Assembly: GCA_029251065.1 (NCBI GenBank) | Contig: JAQXEB010000125.1 | Coordinates: forward strand, 1 to 20,427 | Length of the DNA stretch: 20,427 nt | Direction: 5' to 3' | Source of the DNA: Luminiphilus sp. | GTDB taxonomy: Bacteria; Pseudomonadota; Gammaproteobacteria; Pseudomonadales; Halieaceae | Shown here: positions 7,366 to 15,422 of the stretch, piece by piece | Layout of the letters: each line of letters starts with the position of its first letter | Position numbering within the stretch: the stretch's first letter is position 1 | Notes under the pieces: model-generated | Told to the model about the DNA's origin: nothing | What the model saw: only the letters and a program-made list of their open reading frames with translations | Databases searched by the model: none | Translations under genes and position numbers: made by a program

Positions 7366-7394
7366 TTGCAAAACGCTGTCCGGCTACCTATACT
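7366..7394 (+). promoter_or_regulatory. Sigma70 promoter of the rpsU-yqeY-dnaG-rpoD operon
   Basis: TTGCAA (7366-7371) and TATACT (7389-7394) are spaced by 17 bases, a near-consensus sigma70 promoter. The predicted start lies near 7400, giving a ~55-base leader to the rpsU ATG at 7455. The bases just after the -10 element are GCGCGCC, a GC-rich discriminator of the kind linked to ppGpp/DksA-mediated stringent repression of ribosomal promoters (established in E. coli, inferred here). Confidence 0.7.
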
Positions 7395-7454
7395 GCGCGC
7401 CGTGAAAATAATTGCGGCAGAAATGTGTCGCGAAGCAACAATAGGATAAGTTGA

Positions 7455-7670
7455 ATGCCCGCAGTAAAGATCAAAGAAAACGAGCCCTTTGACGTCGCCC
7501 TTCGTCGTTTCAAGCGTTCATGCGAGAAAGCCGGTCTATTGGCCGAAGTCCGAAAGCGCGAGCACTACGAAAAGCCCACAACGGTTCGCAAGCGTGCAGC
7601 GGCAGCAGCGGTTAAGCGTCACCTCAAAAAGATGTCTCGAGAAAACCGTAAACGTCAGCGTTTGTACTAA
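7455..7670 (+). CDS. rpsU: 30S ribosomal protein S21
   Basis: S21 is the small basic protein of the 30S platform near the anti-Shine-Dalgarno end of 16S rRNA, where it helps mRNA recruitment. The 71-residue length and the sequence (PAVKIKENEPFDVALRRFKR start, KPTTVRKRAAAAAVKRH middle, basic RENRKRQRLY end) are characteristic. AGGAT about 8 bases before the ATG is a good ribosome binding site. It is the first gene of the classical macromolecular synthesis operon, followed after 18 bases by yqeY. Expression from the promoter at 7366-7394 would link S21, primase and sigma70 levels. Confidence 0.97.
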   Translation: MPAVKIKENEPFDVALRRFKRSCEKAGLLAEVRKREHYEKPTTVRKRAAAAAVKRHLKKMSRENRKRQRLY

Positions 7671-7688
7671 CCCCTCCTGGGTGGCGAG

Positions 7689-8147
7689 ATGTCCGAATCT
7701 GAGCGCTTAGTCGCACGTATCAAAGCCTCAATGAAAGAGGCCATGAAAGCACGAGCGAAAGAACGCCTCGCCACAATCCGGCTGATCCTGGCCGACTTTA
7801 AACGAGTTGAAGTCGACGAGCGCATCGAGATTGATGACGCCCGCGCACTGCTGATCCTCGACAAAATGGTCAAGCAGCGTCGTGACTCGGCAACACAGTT
7901 TCAGGATGCAGGGCGTGATGAACTCGCCGCGATTGAAGTCGCTGAAATTGCGATCATTCAAGAATTTTTACCGAAACAGTTGAGTGAGGATGAGATCATC
8001 GCCATGATCGATGACGCGCTCAGTGCAATTGAGGTCAAAGGCATGGCTGCCATGGGCGCCCTGATGGGAGCCATAAAGCCAAAATTACAGGGCCGTGCCG
8101 ATATGGGTGCCGTATCGAAGATCGTAAAGGCTAAACTCACGGCTTGA
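7689..8147 (+). CDS. GatB/YqeY-domain protein
   Basis: This 152-residue protein consists entirely of the YqeY/GatB C-terminal-like domain. The N-terminal helices (SERLVARIKASMKEAMKARAK, then RLATIRLILADFKRVEVDE) lead into KMVKQRRDSATQFQDAGRDEL, then EIAIIQEFLPKQLSEDEI, and GAIKPKLQGRADMGAVSKIVKAKL at the end. The domain resembles the tRNA-binding tail of the GatB amidotransferase subunit, but stand-alone YqeY proteins have no firmly established function. It lies between rpsU and dnaG, a common insertion in this operon in Pseudomonas and relatives, with 18 bases before it and 22 after, so it is surely co-transcribed. No strong Shine-Dalgarno is visible (GTGGCGAG precedes the ATG). Confidence 0.9.
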   Translation: MSESERLVARIKASMKEAMKARAKERLATIRLILADFKRVEVDERIEIDDARALLILDKMVKQRRDSATQFQDAGRDELAAIEVAEIAIIQEFLPKQLSEDEIIAMIDDALSAIEVKGMAAMGALMGAIKPKLQGRADMGAVSKIVKAKLTA

Positions 8148-8169
8148 GCACCGCCTTAGGTCGTCGAAT

Positions 8170-10035
8170 ATGGCCCGACTCCAACAAGCGTTTATTGACC
8201 AAGTTCTTGACCGGACCGACATCGTCGATGTGGTCGATCGTCGCGTAAAGCTTAAAAAAGCCGGTAAAAATTATTCCGCCTGTTGCCCTTTTCACGAAGA
8301 AAAGACACCGTCTTTTTCGGTAAACCCGCAAAAGCAATTTTATTACTGCTTCGGCTGTGGCGCGGGCGGTAATGCCCTCGGGTTCATCATGGACTATGAG
8401 CGCATGGACTTTCGCGAAGCGATTGAAGTACTGGCGCAAGCCGCAGGTCTTGAAATGCCGCCAGAAGACGCCGACAACGCGCCACAAGTCGATCATCAAA
8501 AACCGTTATTCGAGTCAATGGAGAAAGCCTCTCGTCTGTATGAGGCGATGTTGCGCCAACACGCGGATCGATCCACGGCGATTAACTACTTAAAACAGCG
8601 CGGCTTATCGGGTGAGATTGCTCGCGACTTTCGTATCGGTTTCGCCCCAGAGGGCTGGGACAATCTTAAGAGCACATTGCAATCAGAGGACGAAATCCAG
8701 CACGCGATTTCGGCGGGGCTGCTCATTCAGAACGACAAGGGTCGTCAGTACGATCGTTTTAGAGACCGTATTATTTTCCCTATTGTGAACCAGCGAGGCA
8801 AGGTCATCGCCATGGGCGGTCGCGTCTTGGGTGACGACAAACCCAAGTACCTTAACTCGCCGGAGACTCCCTTATTCTCAAAATCACACGAGCTGTACGG
8901 CCTGCACCACATTCGTAAATTCGCTAAAAATTTATCGCGTATCGTTGTTGTCGAGGGGTATATGGATGTCATTGCCCTTGCGCAGTTCGGTATCCATTAT
9001 TCGGTCGCAACACTCGGAACGTCAGTGGGGAAGCCGCACCTTGAAATGCTGTTTCGCCGCGCCGATCAGGTGGTCTTTTGCTTTGACGGAGATGATGCAG
9101 GACGAAAAGCGGCATTTCGAGGTATGGAAGCTGCACTTCCTATGATGGAAGACGGTCGAGGGGTTAAATTTTTATTCTTGCCGGAAGGCGAAGACCCCGA
9201 CAGCGTGGTCAGGAGCAAAGGTGCGCAACACCTAGAACACCTCTTCAGCAACGCCGACCCACTCGAGACTTTTCTCTTCACTCAGATGTCCGAGGGAATC
9301 GATCTTGCAACCATGGACGGCAAAGCGCGCTTATCCAAACTGGTGGCGCCTTACATCAATCTTATTCCGGATGGCGTTTTCAAGACGCTACTCTTTAAGT
9401 CACTGGCCGATCGGACTGACATGGACGTTGACAGCCTGCGTCGTCTCAGAGAAATAGAGCGGATCGAGGATCCTTCAGAGGTCGTATCTGATCGCGATGG
9501 ATTTGATGACCTCGCGCGTGATGCGCAAACGTTCGACGACCAAACTCAAGCGCACCCGGACAGGGAAAAACATTTAGAACGCGACAACGCCAACATCGCG
9601 CTCGCTTTAGAGGACGTCGCATTACTAAAAGCGCTTGGGCTTATCGTGCTTAAGCCATCGGCCGCTACGGTCATTACCGACGAAATGCTTCCTGAGGCGC
9701 AAAATCAAATATCCACCCTTTTGAATGATGTCGTGAGGCAAGTGCGCGAGACCCCTGACTTAAGTACCGCCGCCTTACTCGGTTATTGGATGGGCACTGA
9801 TGAGGGAGAAGCGCTCAGCGCCGCCGCGGCAAAAGAGGTCATGGACGACGAGGAGCACATCAACGAGCACGTGATCGCAATTTTAAACAAGGTTTCGAGA
9901 GATCGGCGTATCACTATTTTGCGTAAACGCGCTGATAATCTTAACGCTGTGGCCTACACTGATTTAAGTCACGAGCAGAAGCGTGAGCTCGTGACGCTGA
10001 CAACTGAAATAAGGCAACTCTCAGGACGACGTTAA
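8170..10035 (+). CDS. dnaG: DNA primase DnaG
   Basis: DnaG synthesises RNA primers at the replication fork and is recruited by DnaB helicase. The 621 residues comprise three regions. The N-terminal CHC2 zinc ribbon has Cys39, His42, Cys60 and Cys63 (CCPFHEEKTPSFSVN, then YYCFGCGAGG). The central RNA polymerase/TOPRIM core has VVVEGYMDVIAL (catalytic Glu262) and CFDGDDAGRKAA (Asp306, Asp308). The less conserved C-terminal ~150 residues match the helical DnaB-binding domain in position. Length is close to other gammaproteobacterial primases, with an acidic Asp-rich linker (~430-470) before the helicase-binding part. AGG lies 9 bases before the ATG. Third gene of the rpsU operon; 143 bases separate it from rpoD. 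Confidence 0.97.
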   Translation: MARLQQAFIDQVLDRTDIVDVVDRRVKLKKAGKNYSACCPFHEEKTPSFSVNPQKQFYYCFGCGAGGNALGFIMDYERMDFREAIEVLAQAAGLEMPPEDADNAPQVDHQKPLFESMEKASRLYEAMLRQHADRSTAINYLKQRGLSGEIARDFRIGFAPEGWDNLKSTLQSEDEIQHAISAGLLIQNDKGRQYDRFRDRIIFPIVNQRGKVIAMGGRVLGDDKPKYLNSPETPLFSKSHELYGLHHIRKFAKNLSRIVVVEGYMDVIALAQFGIHYSVATLGTSVGKPHLEMLFRRADQVVFCFDGDDAGRKAAFRGMEAALPMMEDGRGVKFLFLPEGEDPDSVVRSKGAQHLEHLFSNADPLETFLFTQMSEGIDLATMDGKARLSKLVAPYINLIPDGVFKTLLFKSLADRTDMDVDSLRRLREIERIEDPSEVVSDRDGFDDLARDAQTFDDQTQAHPDREKHLERDNANIALALEDVALLKALGLIVLKPSAATVITDEMLPEAQNQISTLLNDVVRQVRETPDLSTAALLGYWMGTDEGEALSAAAAKEVMDDEEHINEHVIAILNKVSRDRRITILRKRADNLNAVAYTDLSHEQKRELVTLTTEIRQLSGRR

Positions 10036-10178
10036 CGCGCGCATCGTTCAGAGGTTAGGAATACTGATAAAAATTAAATAAAACGCCTAAAGTCCAAGTT
10101 TTGACATGGCTAAATACATCCGCGGTCGCTATCATTGCTCGCTCATTTTTTTCGACCGCTTTCACACCGGACCGATGC

Positions 10179-11984
10179 ATGTCTGATTCTCAGAAAAACC
10201 AATCGCGCCTTAAGCAACTTATTGCAAAAGGCAAAGAACAGGGCTACCTGACCTACGCGGAAGTGAATGACCACCTCCCGCAAGATATTTCTGAGCCCGA
10301 TCAAGTCGAAGACATCATCCAGATGATCAACGACATGGGTATTCAGGTGTTTGAACAAGCGCCTGACGCAGACGAGCTTCTCATGACTGAAGGGGATCGG
10401 TCTGCCGATGAGATCGCCGCAGCAGAGGCCGCTGCTGCGCTCGCTGCGGTTGAGAATGAAGCAGGCCGCACTACCGATCCAGTGCGCATGTACATGCGTG
10501 AGATGGGTACGGTTGAACTGCTGACCCGCGAAGGCGAAATTGTCATTGCTAAGCGAATTGAAGAAGGCATCCGCGAACTGCTCTCTGCCCTCGTGTTTTA
10601 TCCAGGCGTCGCTCGAAAACTCAGTAACGAATACGAACTGGTCGCAAAAGAAGAGAAAAAGCTCTCCGACATGCTCGTGGGCTACCTTGATCCAGCCGAT
10701 CACGTACCCTCAGCGCAGGAAATTGCGGAGCAGAACGCGAACAAAGAGAACGACGACGCCGAGGAGACCGATACCGGTCCTGATCCTGTTGAAGCCAAAA
10801 AGCGATTCACTGCGCTTAAGCGTCAATGCACTAAAACAGAGAAGACGCTCGCCGAAAAAGGCTACAACAGTAAAGAAGCGCTAAAAGAGATGACAAAGCT
10901 TGGAGAGCTGTTCAAGTTCTTCAAGCTGACACCGCGCGTATTCGATCCCTTAGTCGAGACGCCACGCGCTGTATTGGCGGTTTTACGTGAATCGGAGCGT
11001 GAAATTACGCGGCTTGTGGTGCGAGAGTGCCGCATGGACCGCAAGGACTTTATTAAGAGTTTTCAGGGTTCAGAGAGCAAGCTCGACTGGGTCGATAGTG
11101 CGTCGAAGAAAGCAGACGTCGCGGAACGCCTTGCTAACTACCGCGAAGACATTGTCAGACTGCAGAAGCGCATTGCGGTCATTGAGGACGAAGTCGGCCT
11201 CAGAACCATGGAAATTAAAGAGATCAATCGTCGCATGAGCATGGGCGAAGCTCGAGCGCGACGGGCGAAGAAAGAGATGGTGGAAGCCAACCTACGGCTT
11301 GTTATCTCGATTGCCAAAAAGTACACCAATCGAGGCCTGCAATTCTTAGACCTGATTCAAGAGGGCAACATTGGTCTAATGAAGGCCGTCGACAAGTTTG
11401 AGTACCGTCGCGGCTACAAGTTTTCAACCTATGCCACGTGGTGGATTCGTCAGGCAATCACCCGATCCATTGCTGACCAGGCAAGAACGATTCGTATCCC
11501 AGTTCATATGATCGAGACGATCAATAAACTTAACCGAATCTCACGGCAGATGCTCCAGGAAATGGGTCGCGAACCCACGCCAGAAGAACTGGGCGAGCGT
11601 ATGGATATGCCTGAAGACAAGGTCCGTAAAGTGCTAAAAATAGCCAAAGAGCCTATCTCCATGGAGACGCCCATTGGCGACGACGAAGACTCGCACCTTG
11701 GCGACTTTATCGAGGACGTAACCATTTCCAGTCCAGTCGATGCCGCAACGGAAGAGGGTCTCACCGAGGCAACTCGAGACGTGCTCGGTGGTTTAACTGC
11801 TCGAGAAGCCAAGGTTTTACGCATGCGATTTGGCATCGACATGAACACCGATCACACGCTCGAAGAGGTGGGTAAGCAGTTTGACGTCACGCGTGAGCGC
11901 ATTCGGCAAATAGAAGCCAAAGCACTTCGTAAACTGCGCCACCCTACTCGCTCGGACTATCTTCGCAGCTTCCTCGACGACTGA
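10179..11984 (+). CDS. rpoD: RNA polymerase sigma factor RpoD (sigma70)
   Basis: This is the housekeeping sigma factor of 601 residues. The N terminus has region 1.1 (LKQLIAKGKEQGYLTYAEVN, then DIIQMINDMGI). Region 1.2 is DPVRMYMREMGTVELLTREG. An acidic non-conserved segment follows. Regions 2.1-2.4 include ANLRLVISIAKKYTNRGLQF and YKFSTYATWWIRQAITRSIA, which melt and read the -10 element. Region 3 follows. Region 4.2 has the -35-reading helix-turn-helix HTLEEVGKQFDVTRERIRQI. The frame is open back to a TTG at 10101, but the ATG at 10179 gives the conserved MSDSQKNQSRLKQL start and has GGA 7 bases upstream. The last gene of the macromolecular synthesis operon. The 143-base gap before it is A/T-rich in its first half and could hold a separate promoter, though I see no convincing pair of hexamers. 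Confidence 0.97.
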   Translation: MSDSQKNQSRLKQLIAKGKEQGYLTYAEVNDHLPQDISEPDQVEDIIQMINDMGIQVFEQAPDADELLMTEGDRSADEIAAAEAAAALAAVENEAGRTTDPVRMYMREMGTVELLTREGEIVIAKRIEEGIRELLSALVFYPGVARKLSNEYELVAKEEKKLSDMLVGYLDPADHVPSAQEIAEQNANKENDDAEETDTGPDPVEAKKRFTALKRQCTKTEKTLAEKGYNSKEALKEMTKLGELFKFFKLTPRVFDPLVETPRAVLAVLRESEREITRLVVRECRMDRKDFIKSFQGSESKLDWVDSASKKADVAERLANYREDIVRLQKRIAVIEDEVGLRTMEIKEINRRMSMGEARARRAKKEMVEANLRLVISIAKKYTNRGLQFLDLIQEGNIGLMKAVDKFEYRRGYKFSTYATWWIRQAITRSIADQARTIRIPVHMIETINKLNRISRQMLQEMGREPTPEELGERMDMPEDKVRKVLKIAKEPISMETPIGDDEDSHLGDFIEDVTISSPVDAATEEGLTEATRDVLGGLTAREAKVLRMRFGIDMNTDHTLEEVGKQFDVTRERIRQIEAKALRKLRHPTRSDYLRSFLDD

Positions 11985-12007
11985 TATCCCCGATCAACTT
12001 GTTTTTG

Positions 12008-12026
12008 GCCTAGGCAACCCCTAGGC
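12008..12026 (+). terminator. Possible hairpin terminator after rpoD
   Basis: GCCTAGG (12008-12014) and CCTAGGC (12020-12026) form a perfect 7-bp stem around the loop CAACC, 23 bases after the rpoD stop. The position suits termination of the rpsU operon, but the run that follows (TCATTCTCAT) is only moderately T-rich, so intrinsic termination would be inefficient; it could instead protect the transcript 3' end. Confidence 0.4.
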
Positions 12027-12074
12027 TCATTCTCATAATAACGAACGTGCGGTGAATACCGAGCGTCGGTTTCT

Positions 12075-12710
12075 ATGGGGAAAAAGCGAATGCTCAATTA
12101 CACCGCCAAATTGGTGGGCGGGTTGTCGATACTAATCGCCAGCTTTGCGGTCCACGCAAGCGAGCACTACCAGGCGCACTGCGCGGCGTGCCATGGGTCT
12201 GACGGTGGCGGCAACGCAGCCCTGAAGGCGCCCAACCTCACTCACCTTTCAGAGCCCTACATGAAGCGCCAACTGGCAGCATTCAAACAGGGTTGGCGTC
12301 AGTCGTCCGACGCTGTCTCTCCCAGCGCGATTATGGCCAACGCCATTAAGCGTCTCGATGCGACACTACTCGATCTAGCGGTTTCCGAAGCGGCCCAGCT
12401 TATCCCTGTCGCTTCGAAGCGAACATCCTTGGAAGAATTTGATCTGCGAAAAGGGCGGAGCCAGTACACCGCCTTTTGTGGTTCATGCCACGGGACGACG
12501 GCAGCAGGAAACGATCGACTCGGGGCACCTGCACTGGTCGGCTTAGACGTGGCGTACCTGGTTCGTCAATATCGTGCATTTGCCAGCGGCGCACGTGGCT
12601 CGCACACGTCAGACCGCTATGGACAGCAAATGGCTCGACTTGCCAAGGCACTGCCAAACGCAGATCAGATCGAGAACGTGATGGCCTATGTCGAAAGCCT
12701 TACACAGTAG
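12075..12710 (+). CDS. Diheme cytochrome c (c4-like), periplasmic
   Basis: This is a 211-residue secreted protein with two class I cytochrome c domains in tandem, the c4 arrangement. Seen: a basic N terminus (MGKKR), a hydrophobic stretch LVGGLSILIASFAVHA with probable cleavage after AHA-like VHA (~residue 28), heme-binding CAACH at 36-40 and CGSCH at 135-139. Each domain shows the gapped Gly-rich segment after the heme site and a C-terminal helix (NVMAYVESL). Such proteins shuttle electrons between periplasmic partners and terminal oxidases or reductases. I use the ATG at 12075; an in-frame ATG at 12090 is also possible, with GGGGA upstream. The next gene, a MauG-like diheme protein, starts 13 bases after this stop, or overlaps it by 23 bases at its upstream ATG. 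This suggests the cytochrome is its redox partner. Confidence 0.85.
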   Translation: MGKKRMLNYTAKLVGGLSILIASFAVHASEHYQAHCAACHGSDGGGNAALKAPNLTHLSEPYMKRQLAAFKQGWRQSSDAVSPSAIMANAIKRLDATLLDLAVSEAAQLIPVASKRTSLEEFDLRKGRSQYTAFCGSCHGTTAAGNDRLGAPALVGLDVAYLVRQYRAFASGARGSHTSDRYGQQMARLAKALPNADQIENVMAYVESLTQ

Positions 12711-12723
12711 CGGACAGACCTCG

Positions 12724-13974
12724 ATGTCAGTGAGTGGGTGGACTATTTCGACAGTGAGTACGTGTCTTAGCACGGGCTGGCGCCCACTGCTTTTAGGGCT
12801 CATGCTATTGGCGAACGTGTTCATAAGCCCGCACTCACAAGGAAGCGACAACGATGCGGCGAACGCCTTAGTATTGCGGGCAATCTGTCCTGCCGGATTT
12901 ATCCTCGAACCTGCAGACGGCTGTCGATTGAACAGTCGTTACAACCAGTATGCGTCCCCGCACAACAGCGGTGTGGGTGGGCTTCGGGCTGGCCTGCCCA
13001 CGCTTCGCGACGGCTTTCAACCCAAGGTCATTGATTTGGGCCGATACCTGTTTTTCGACCCGATACTCTCAGCAGACAAAACGATTGCTTGCTCGAGCTG
13101 CCATGATCCTCAGCTTGGCTTTGCCGACGGTTTGGGTCGAGCACAAGGCATTAACGGCGCTGTGTTGGATCGGTCAGCGCCCAGCTTGTGGAATATCGGC
13201 TTCTTCAGAACCCTGCTTTGGGATGGCAGTAAAGAAAGACTTGAAACACAGTTACTCGGGCCTCTCTACTCCGATAAAGAAATGGGGAACCGTCCGGATC
13301 GCGTGCTCAGTGACCTCAACGCCAACCAAAACTATCGACGGCTATTTGCCGACGCCTTCGAGACAACCACCATTGAGCTCGAGCAGGTGTACACCGCGTT
13401 AACCGCCTTTGAGGCATCGCTCGTCTCGCTAAACAGCCGATACGACTTTTATGCTCACGGTGTCCACAGTGCCCTCGCGCCCAGTGAACTTGAGGGGCTC
13501 AATATTTTTAGGTCGTTCGTATCGCGTTGCGGCGAGTGCCACACCCCACCCCTGTTTAGTAACCAGCAAATTGCCATTATTGGCGCGCCTGAGCCAGAGG
13601 GAAGGCCGTTTGATCCGGGAGCCAGTGCAACATCAGGCATTCCAAGCCAGCGCGGTGGTTTTCGGGTGCCGAGCCTGCGAAACATTGCCAAAACAGCGCC
13701 ATACATGCACCAAGGATCCTTTGAAACACTCAGGGAAACGGTCGCGTTTTATAATGGTGGGCGCGGACATGCGGTCCCCGAGGATGAAAACCTCCTCATT
13801 CATTGGCATATTTGGGAGCCGGACCTCCGCGAGGAAGAACTCGACAGATTGGTTGATTTCCTCCACGCTCTGACCGATGAGGGCTTTATGCCTGAAATAC
13901 CGATAGTAGTTCCGTCGGGCTTGCGTCCAGGAGAGGCGAAGCACCATTCAACACTGACGTCGAGACAACAATAA
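12724..13974 (+). CDS. Diheme cytochrome c peroxidase / MauG-family protein
   Basis: This is a 416-residue periplasmic diheme protein of the CcpA/MauG superfamily. After a signal segment (PLLLGLMLLANVFI, residues 21-34) comes a short Cys-pair region, CPAGFILEPADGC (55-67), then the catalytic body: LGRYLFFDPILS, heme site CSSCH at 123-127, SLWNIGFFRTLLWDGS, heme site CGECH at 269-273, and the hallmark FRVPSLRNIAKTAPYMHQGSF. Members either reduce H2O2 using electrons from a small cytochrome, or oxidise protein residues via a bis-Fe(IV) state as MauG does. Sequence alone cannot separate these; the axial ligand of the C-terminal heme should decide. An in-frame ATG at 12688 overlaps the previous gene. 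The stop TAA shares its last base with the ATG of the next gene (TAATG), so the beta-helix-cytochrome gene is translationally coupled and may encode its substrate or partner. Confidence 0.85.
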   Translation: MSVSGWTISTVSTCLSTGWRPLLLGLMLLANVFISPHSQGSDNDAANALVLRAICPAGFILEPADGCRLNSRYNQYASPHNSGVGGLRAGLPTLRDGFQPKVIDLGRYLFFDPILSADKTIACSSCHDPQLGFADGLGRAQGINGAVLDRSAPSLWNIGFFRTLLWDGSKERLETQLLGPLYSDKEMGNRPDRVLSDLNANQNYRRLFADAFETTTIELEQVYTALTAFEASLVSLNSRYDFYAHGVHSALAPSELEGLNIFRSFVSRCGECHTPPLFSNQQIAIIGAPEPEGRPFDPGASATSGIPSQRGGFRVPSLRNIAKTAPYMHQGSFETLRETVAFYNGGRGHAVPEDENLLIHWHIWEPDLREEELDRLVDFLHALTDEGFMPEIPIVVPSGLRPGEAKHHSTLTSRQQ

Positions 13975-15422
13975 TGATTAAAAGTAGCTACACACGACTG
14001 CTCTGTATTCTGGGCCTTATTTTTCTAAGCCATGCGGCATCGAGTGCTGTTTACGAGGTGAAAGAGGGCGGGTCGATTCAAGCGGCGGTCACCAAAGCGC
14101 AAAGCGGTGACGTTATCCGTGTCTTCCCCGGCACTTATCACGAAACCGTCTACGTCGACAAAGACGATATCTCGCTGATTGGTGTGGTCGAAGACGGTCA
14201 GTGGCCTCACCTTGATGGTCAAAAAATTCTTAATGACGCCATTTTATACTCAGGCAATGGGTTCAGTGTCGAGTGGTTCAAGATCACGCATTACAAAGGC
14301 AATGCGATCATGGGTCAGTCAGGTAATAACTTTTCGATCCGCAACAACTGGGTCATCGATACTGGGCTGTACGGCATTTTCCCTGAGTTTGGTCGTAACG
14401 GCCTCATCGAAAACAACATTCTTAGTGGTATAGAAGATGCGGCTATTTATGTCGGCATGTCAGATTATGTCGACGTGCGCAATAATCAAGTCTTCGACAA
14501 CGTGGCCGGCATCGAGATCGAGAACAGTCGCCATGTGTTAGTCGAGGGTAACGTCGCCAGGAACAACACCGGCGGTATTTTAGTCTTTATTACGCCGGGT
14601 CTGCCGATTAAATCGTCGTATGACGCCATTGTTCGACGCAACTTCATCACCAACAACAACACGCCGAACTTTGCTATTCCTGGATCGCTGGTAGCCGGAA
14701 TCCCTTCAGGCACCGGTATTTTAGTGATGTCAGGTGACAAGGTGGTTATCGAGGACAACATCATTACCGGCAACAATACGGGTGGCATCATCGTCACCAG
14801 CGGTGATTTCGTCACCGAAGTGGCCAGCGACAAAGACTCAGATCCCCACTCCGATGACGTGATGATTCGCAACAATGTCATGTTCGATAACGGCAACGAT
14901 CCCGACGGAGAGATGAAACTCCTCATGCTGAGCAAGTTCAGCACCAAAGGTCCCGACATACTCGCGTATCAGAGTGCAACAGCAAAGGAGCGTGGCAGTT
15001 GTATCTCACGCCGCGAAGCCTACCGTTCTTATGGACTCGATGACTGGGCAGATTGCGATGCGCCGACGGTGCGTGCCGCAGACGCCGTGACTTCGGCACC
15101 AGAAATAAGTACGACTCGACAGCTCATTACTAAGATGTTGCCGGTCCCCGCCGAACCGCGCGTCATCACGGTCGACGCCGATGGGGCTGAAGTGGTTTAC
15201 AACGGAATCTGTGCGGGCTGTCACGCCTACAACGTCCGTTTGATTGGCCCTCCTGCATTTGTCATCCAAGCGCAATATGGCGACGACGCAAAAGCAATTG
15301 CGGACTACGTCGCCAATCCTGAAAAGCGGCGCCCTGACTTCCCAAGCATGCCACCACAGAGCCATGTCTCCGAAGAAATGCGGCTGCTGGTTGCCCAATA
15401 CATGCTGGGTCTCACTGAGTGA
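13974..15422 (+). CDS. Secreted parallel beta-helix protein fused to C-terminal cytochrome c domain
   Basis: This is a 482-residue protein in three parts. Residues 1-25 are a signal peptide (LLCILGLIFLSHAASSA). Residues ~26-325 are a right-handed parallel beta-helix, seen as repeated turns rich in N-N-x-[IV] such as SIRNNWVIDTGLYGIF, LIENNILSG, DVRNNQVFDN, VLVEGNVARNNTGGI and VIEDNIITGNNTGGI. The opening EVKEGGSIQAAVTKAQSGD is typical of NosD/pectate-lyase-like carbohydrate-binding helices. Residues ~395-482 are a class I cytochrome c domain with CAGCH at 413-417 and a probable axial Met459 in FPSMPPQ. From memory, TIGR03805 beta-helix proteins occur paired with cytochrome-like TIGR03806 proteins, and fusion is noted there; function is unassigned. 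The start shares a base with the stop of the MauG-like gene, and the end overlaps the FrhB-like gene by 4 bases. Substrate unknown. Confidence 0.82.
   Translation: MIKSSYTRLLCILGLIFLSHAASSAVYEVKEGGSIQAAVTKAQSGDVIRVFPGTYHETVYVDKDDISLIGVVEDGQWPHLDGQKILNDAILYSGNGFSVEWFKITHYKGNAIMGQSGNNFSIRNNWVIDTGLYGIFPEFGRNGLIENNILSGIEDAAIYVGMSDYVDVRNNQVFDNVAGIEIENSRHVLVEGNVARNNTGGILVFITPGLPIKSSYDAIVRRNFITNNNTPNFAIPGSLVAGIPSGTGILVMSGDKVVIEDNIITGNNTGGIIVTSGDFVTEVASDKDSDPHSDDVMIRNNVMFDNGNDPDGEMKLLMLSKFSTKGPDILAYQSATAKERGSCISRREAYRSYGLDDWADCDAPTVRAADAVTSAPEISTTRQLITKMLPVPAEPRVITVDADGAEVVYNGICAGCHAYNVRLIGPPAFVIQAQYGDDAKAIADYVANPEKRRPDFPSMPPQSHVSEEMRLLVAQYMLGLTE

Noticed and set aside
10101..10135. TTGACA before rpoD as a -35 element
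   Set aside because: The only fair -10-like hexamer downstream (TATCAT, 10130-10135) is 23 bases away, outside the workable range.
10143..10703. 186-codon minus-strand reading frame opposite the start of rpoD
   Set aside because: It lies antisense to a firmly identified gene, shows no domain, and fits the pattern of a shadow frame; the same applies to the other long antisense frames such as 293-697, 5136-5525 and 14486-14959.
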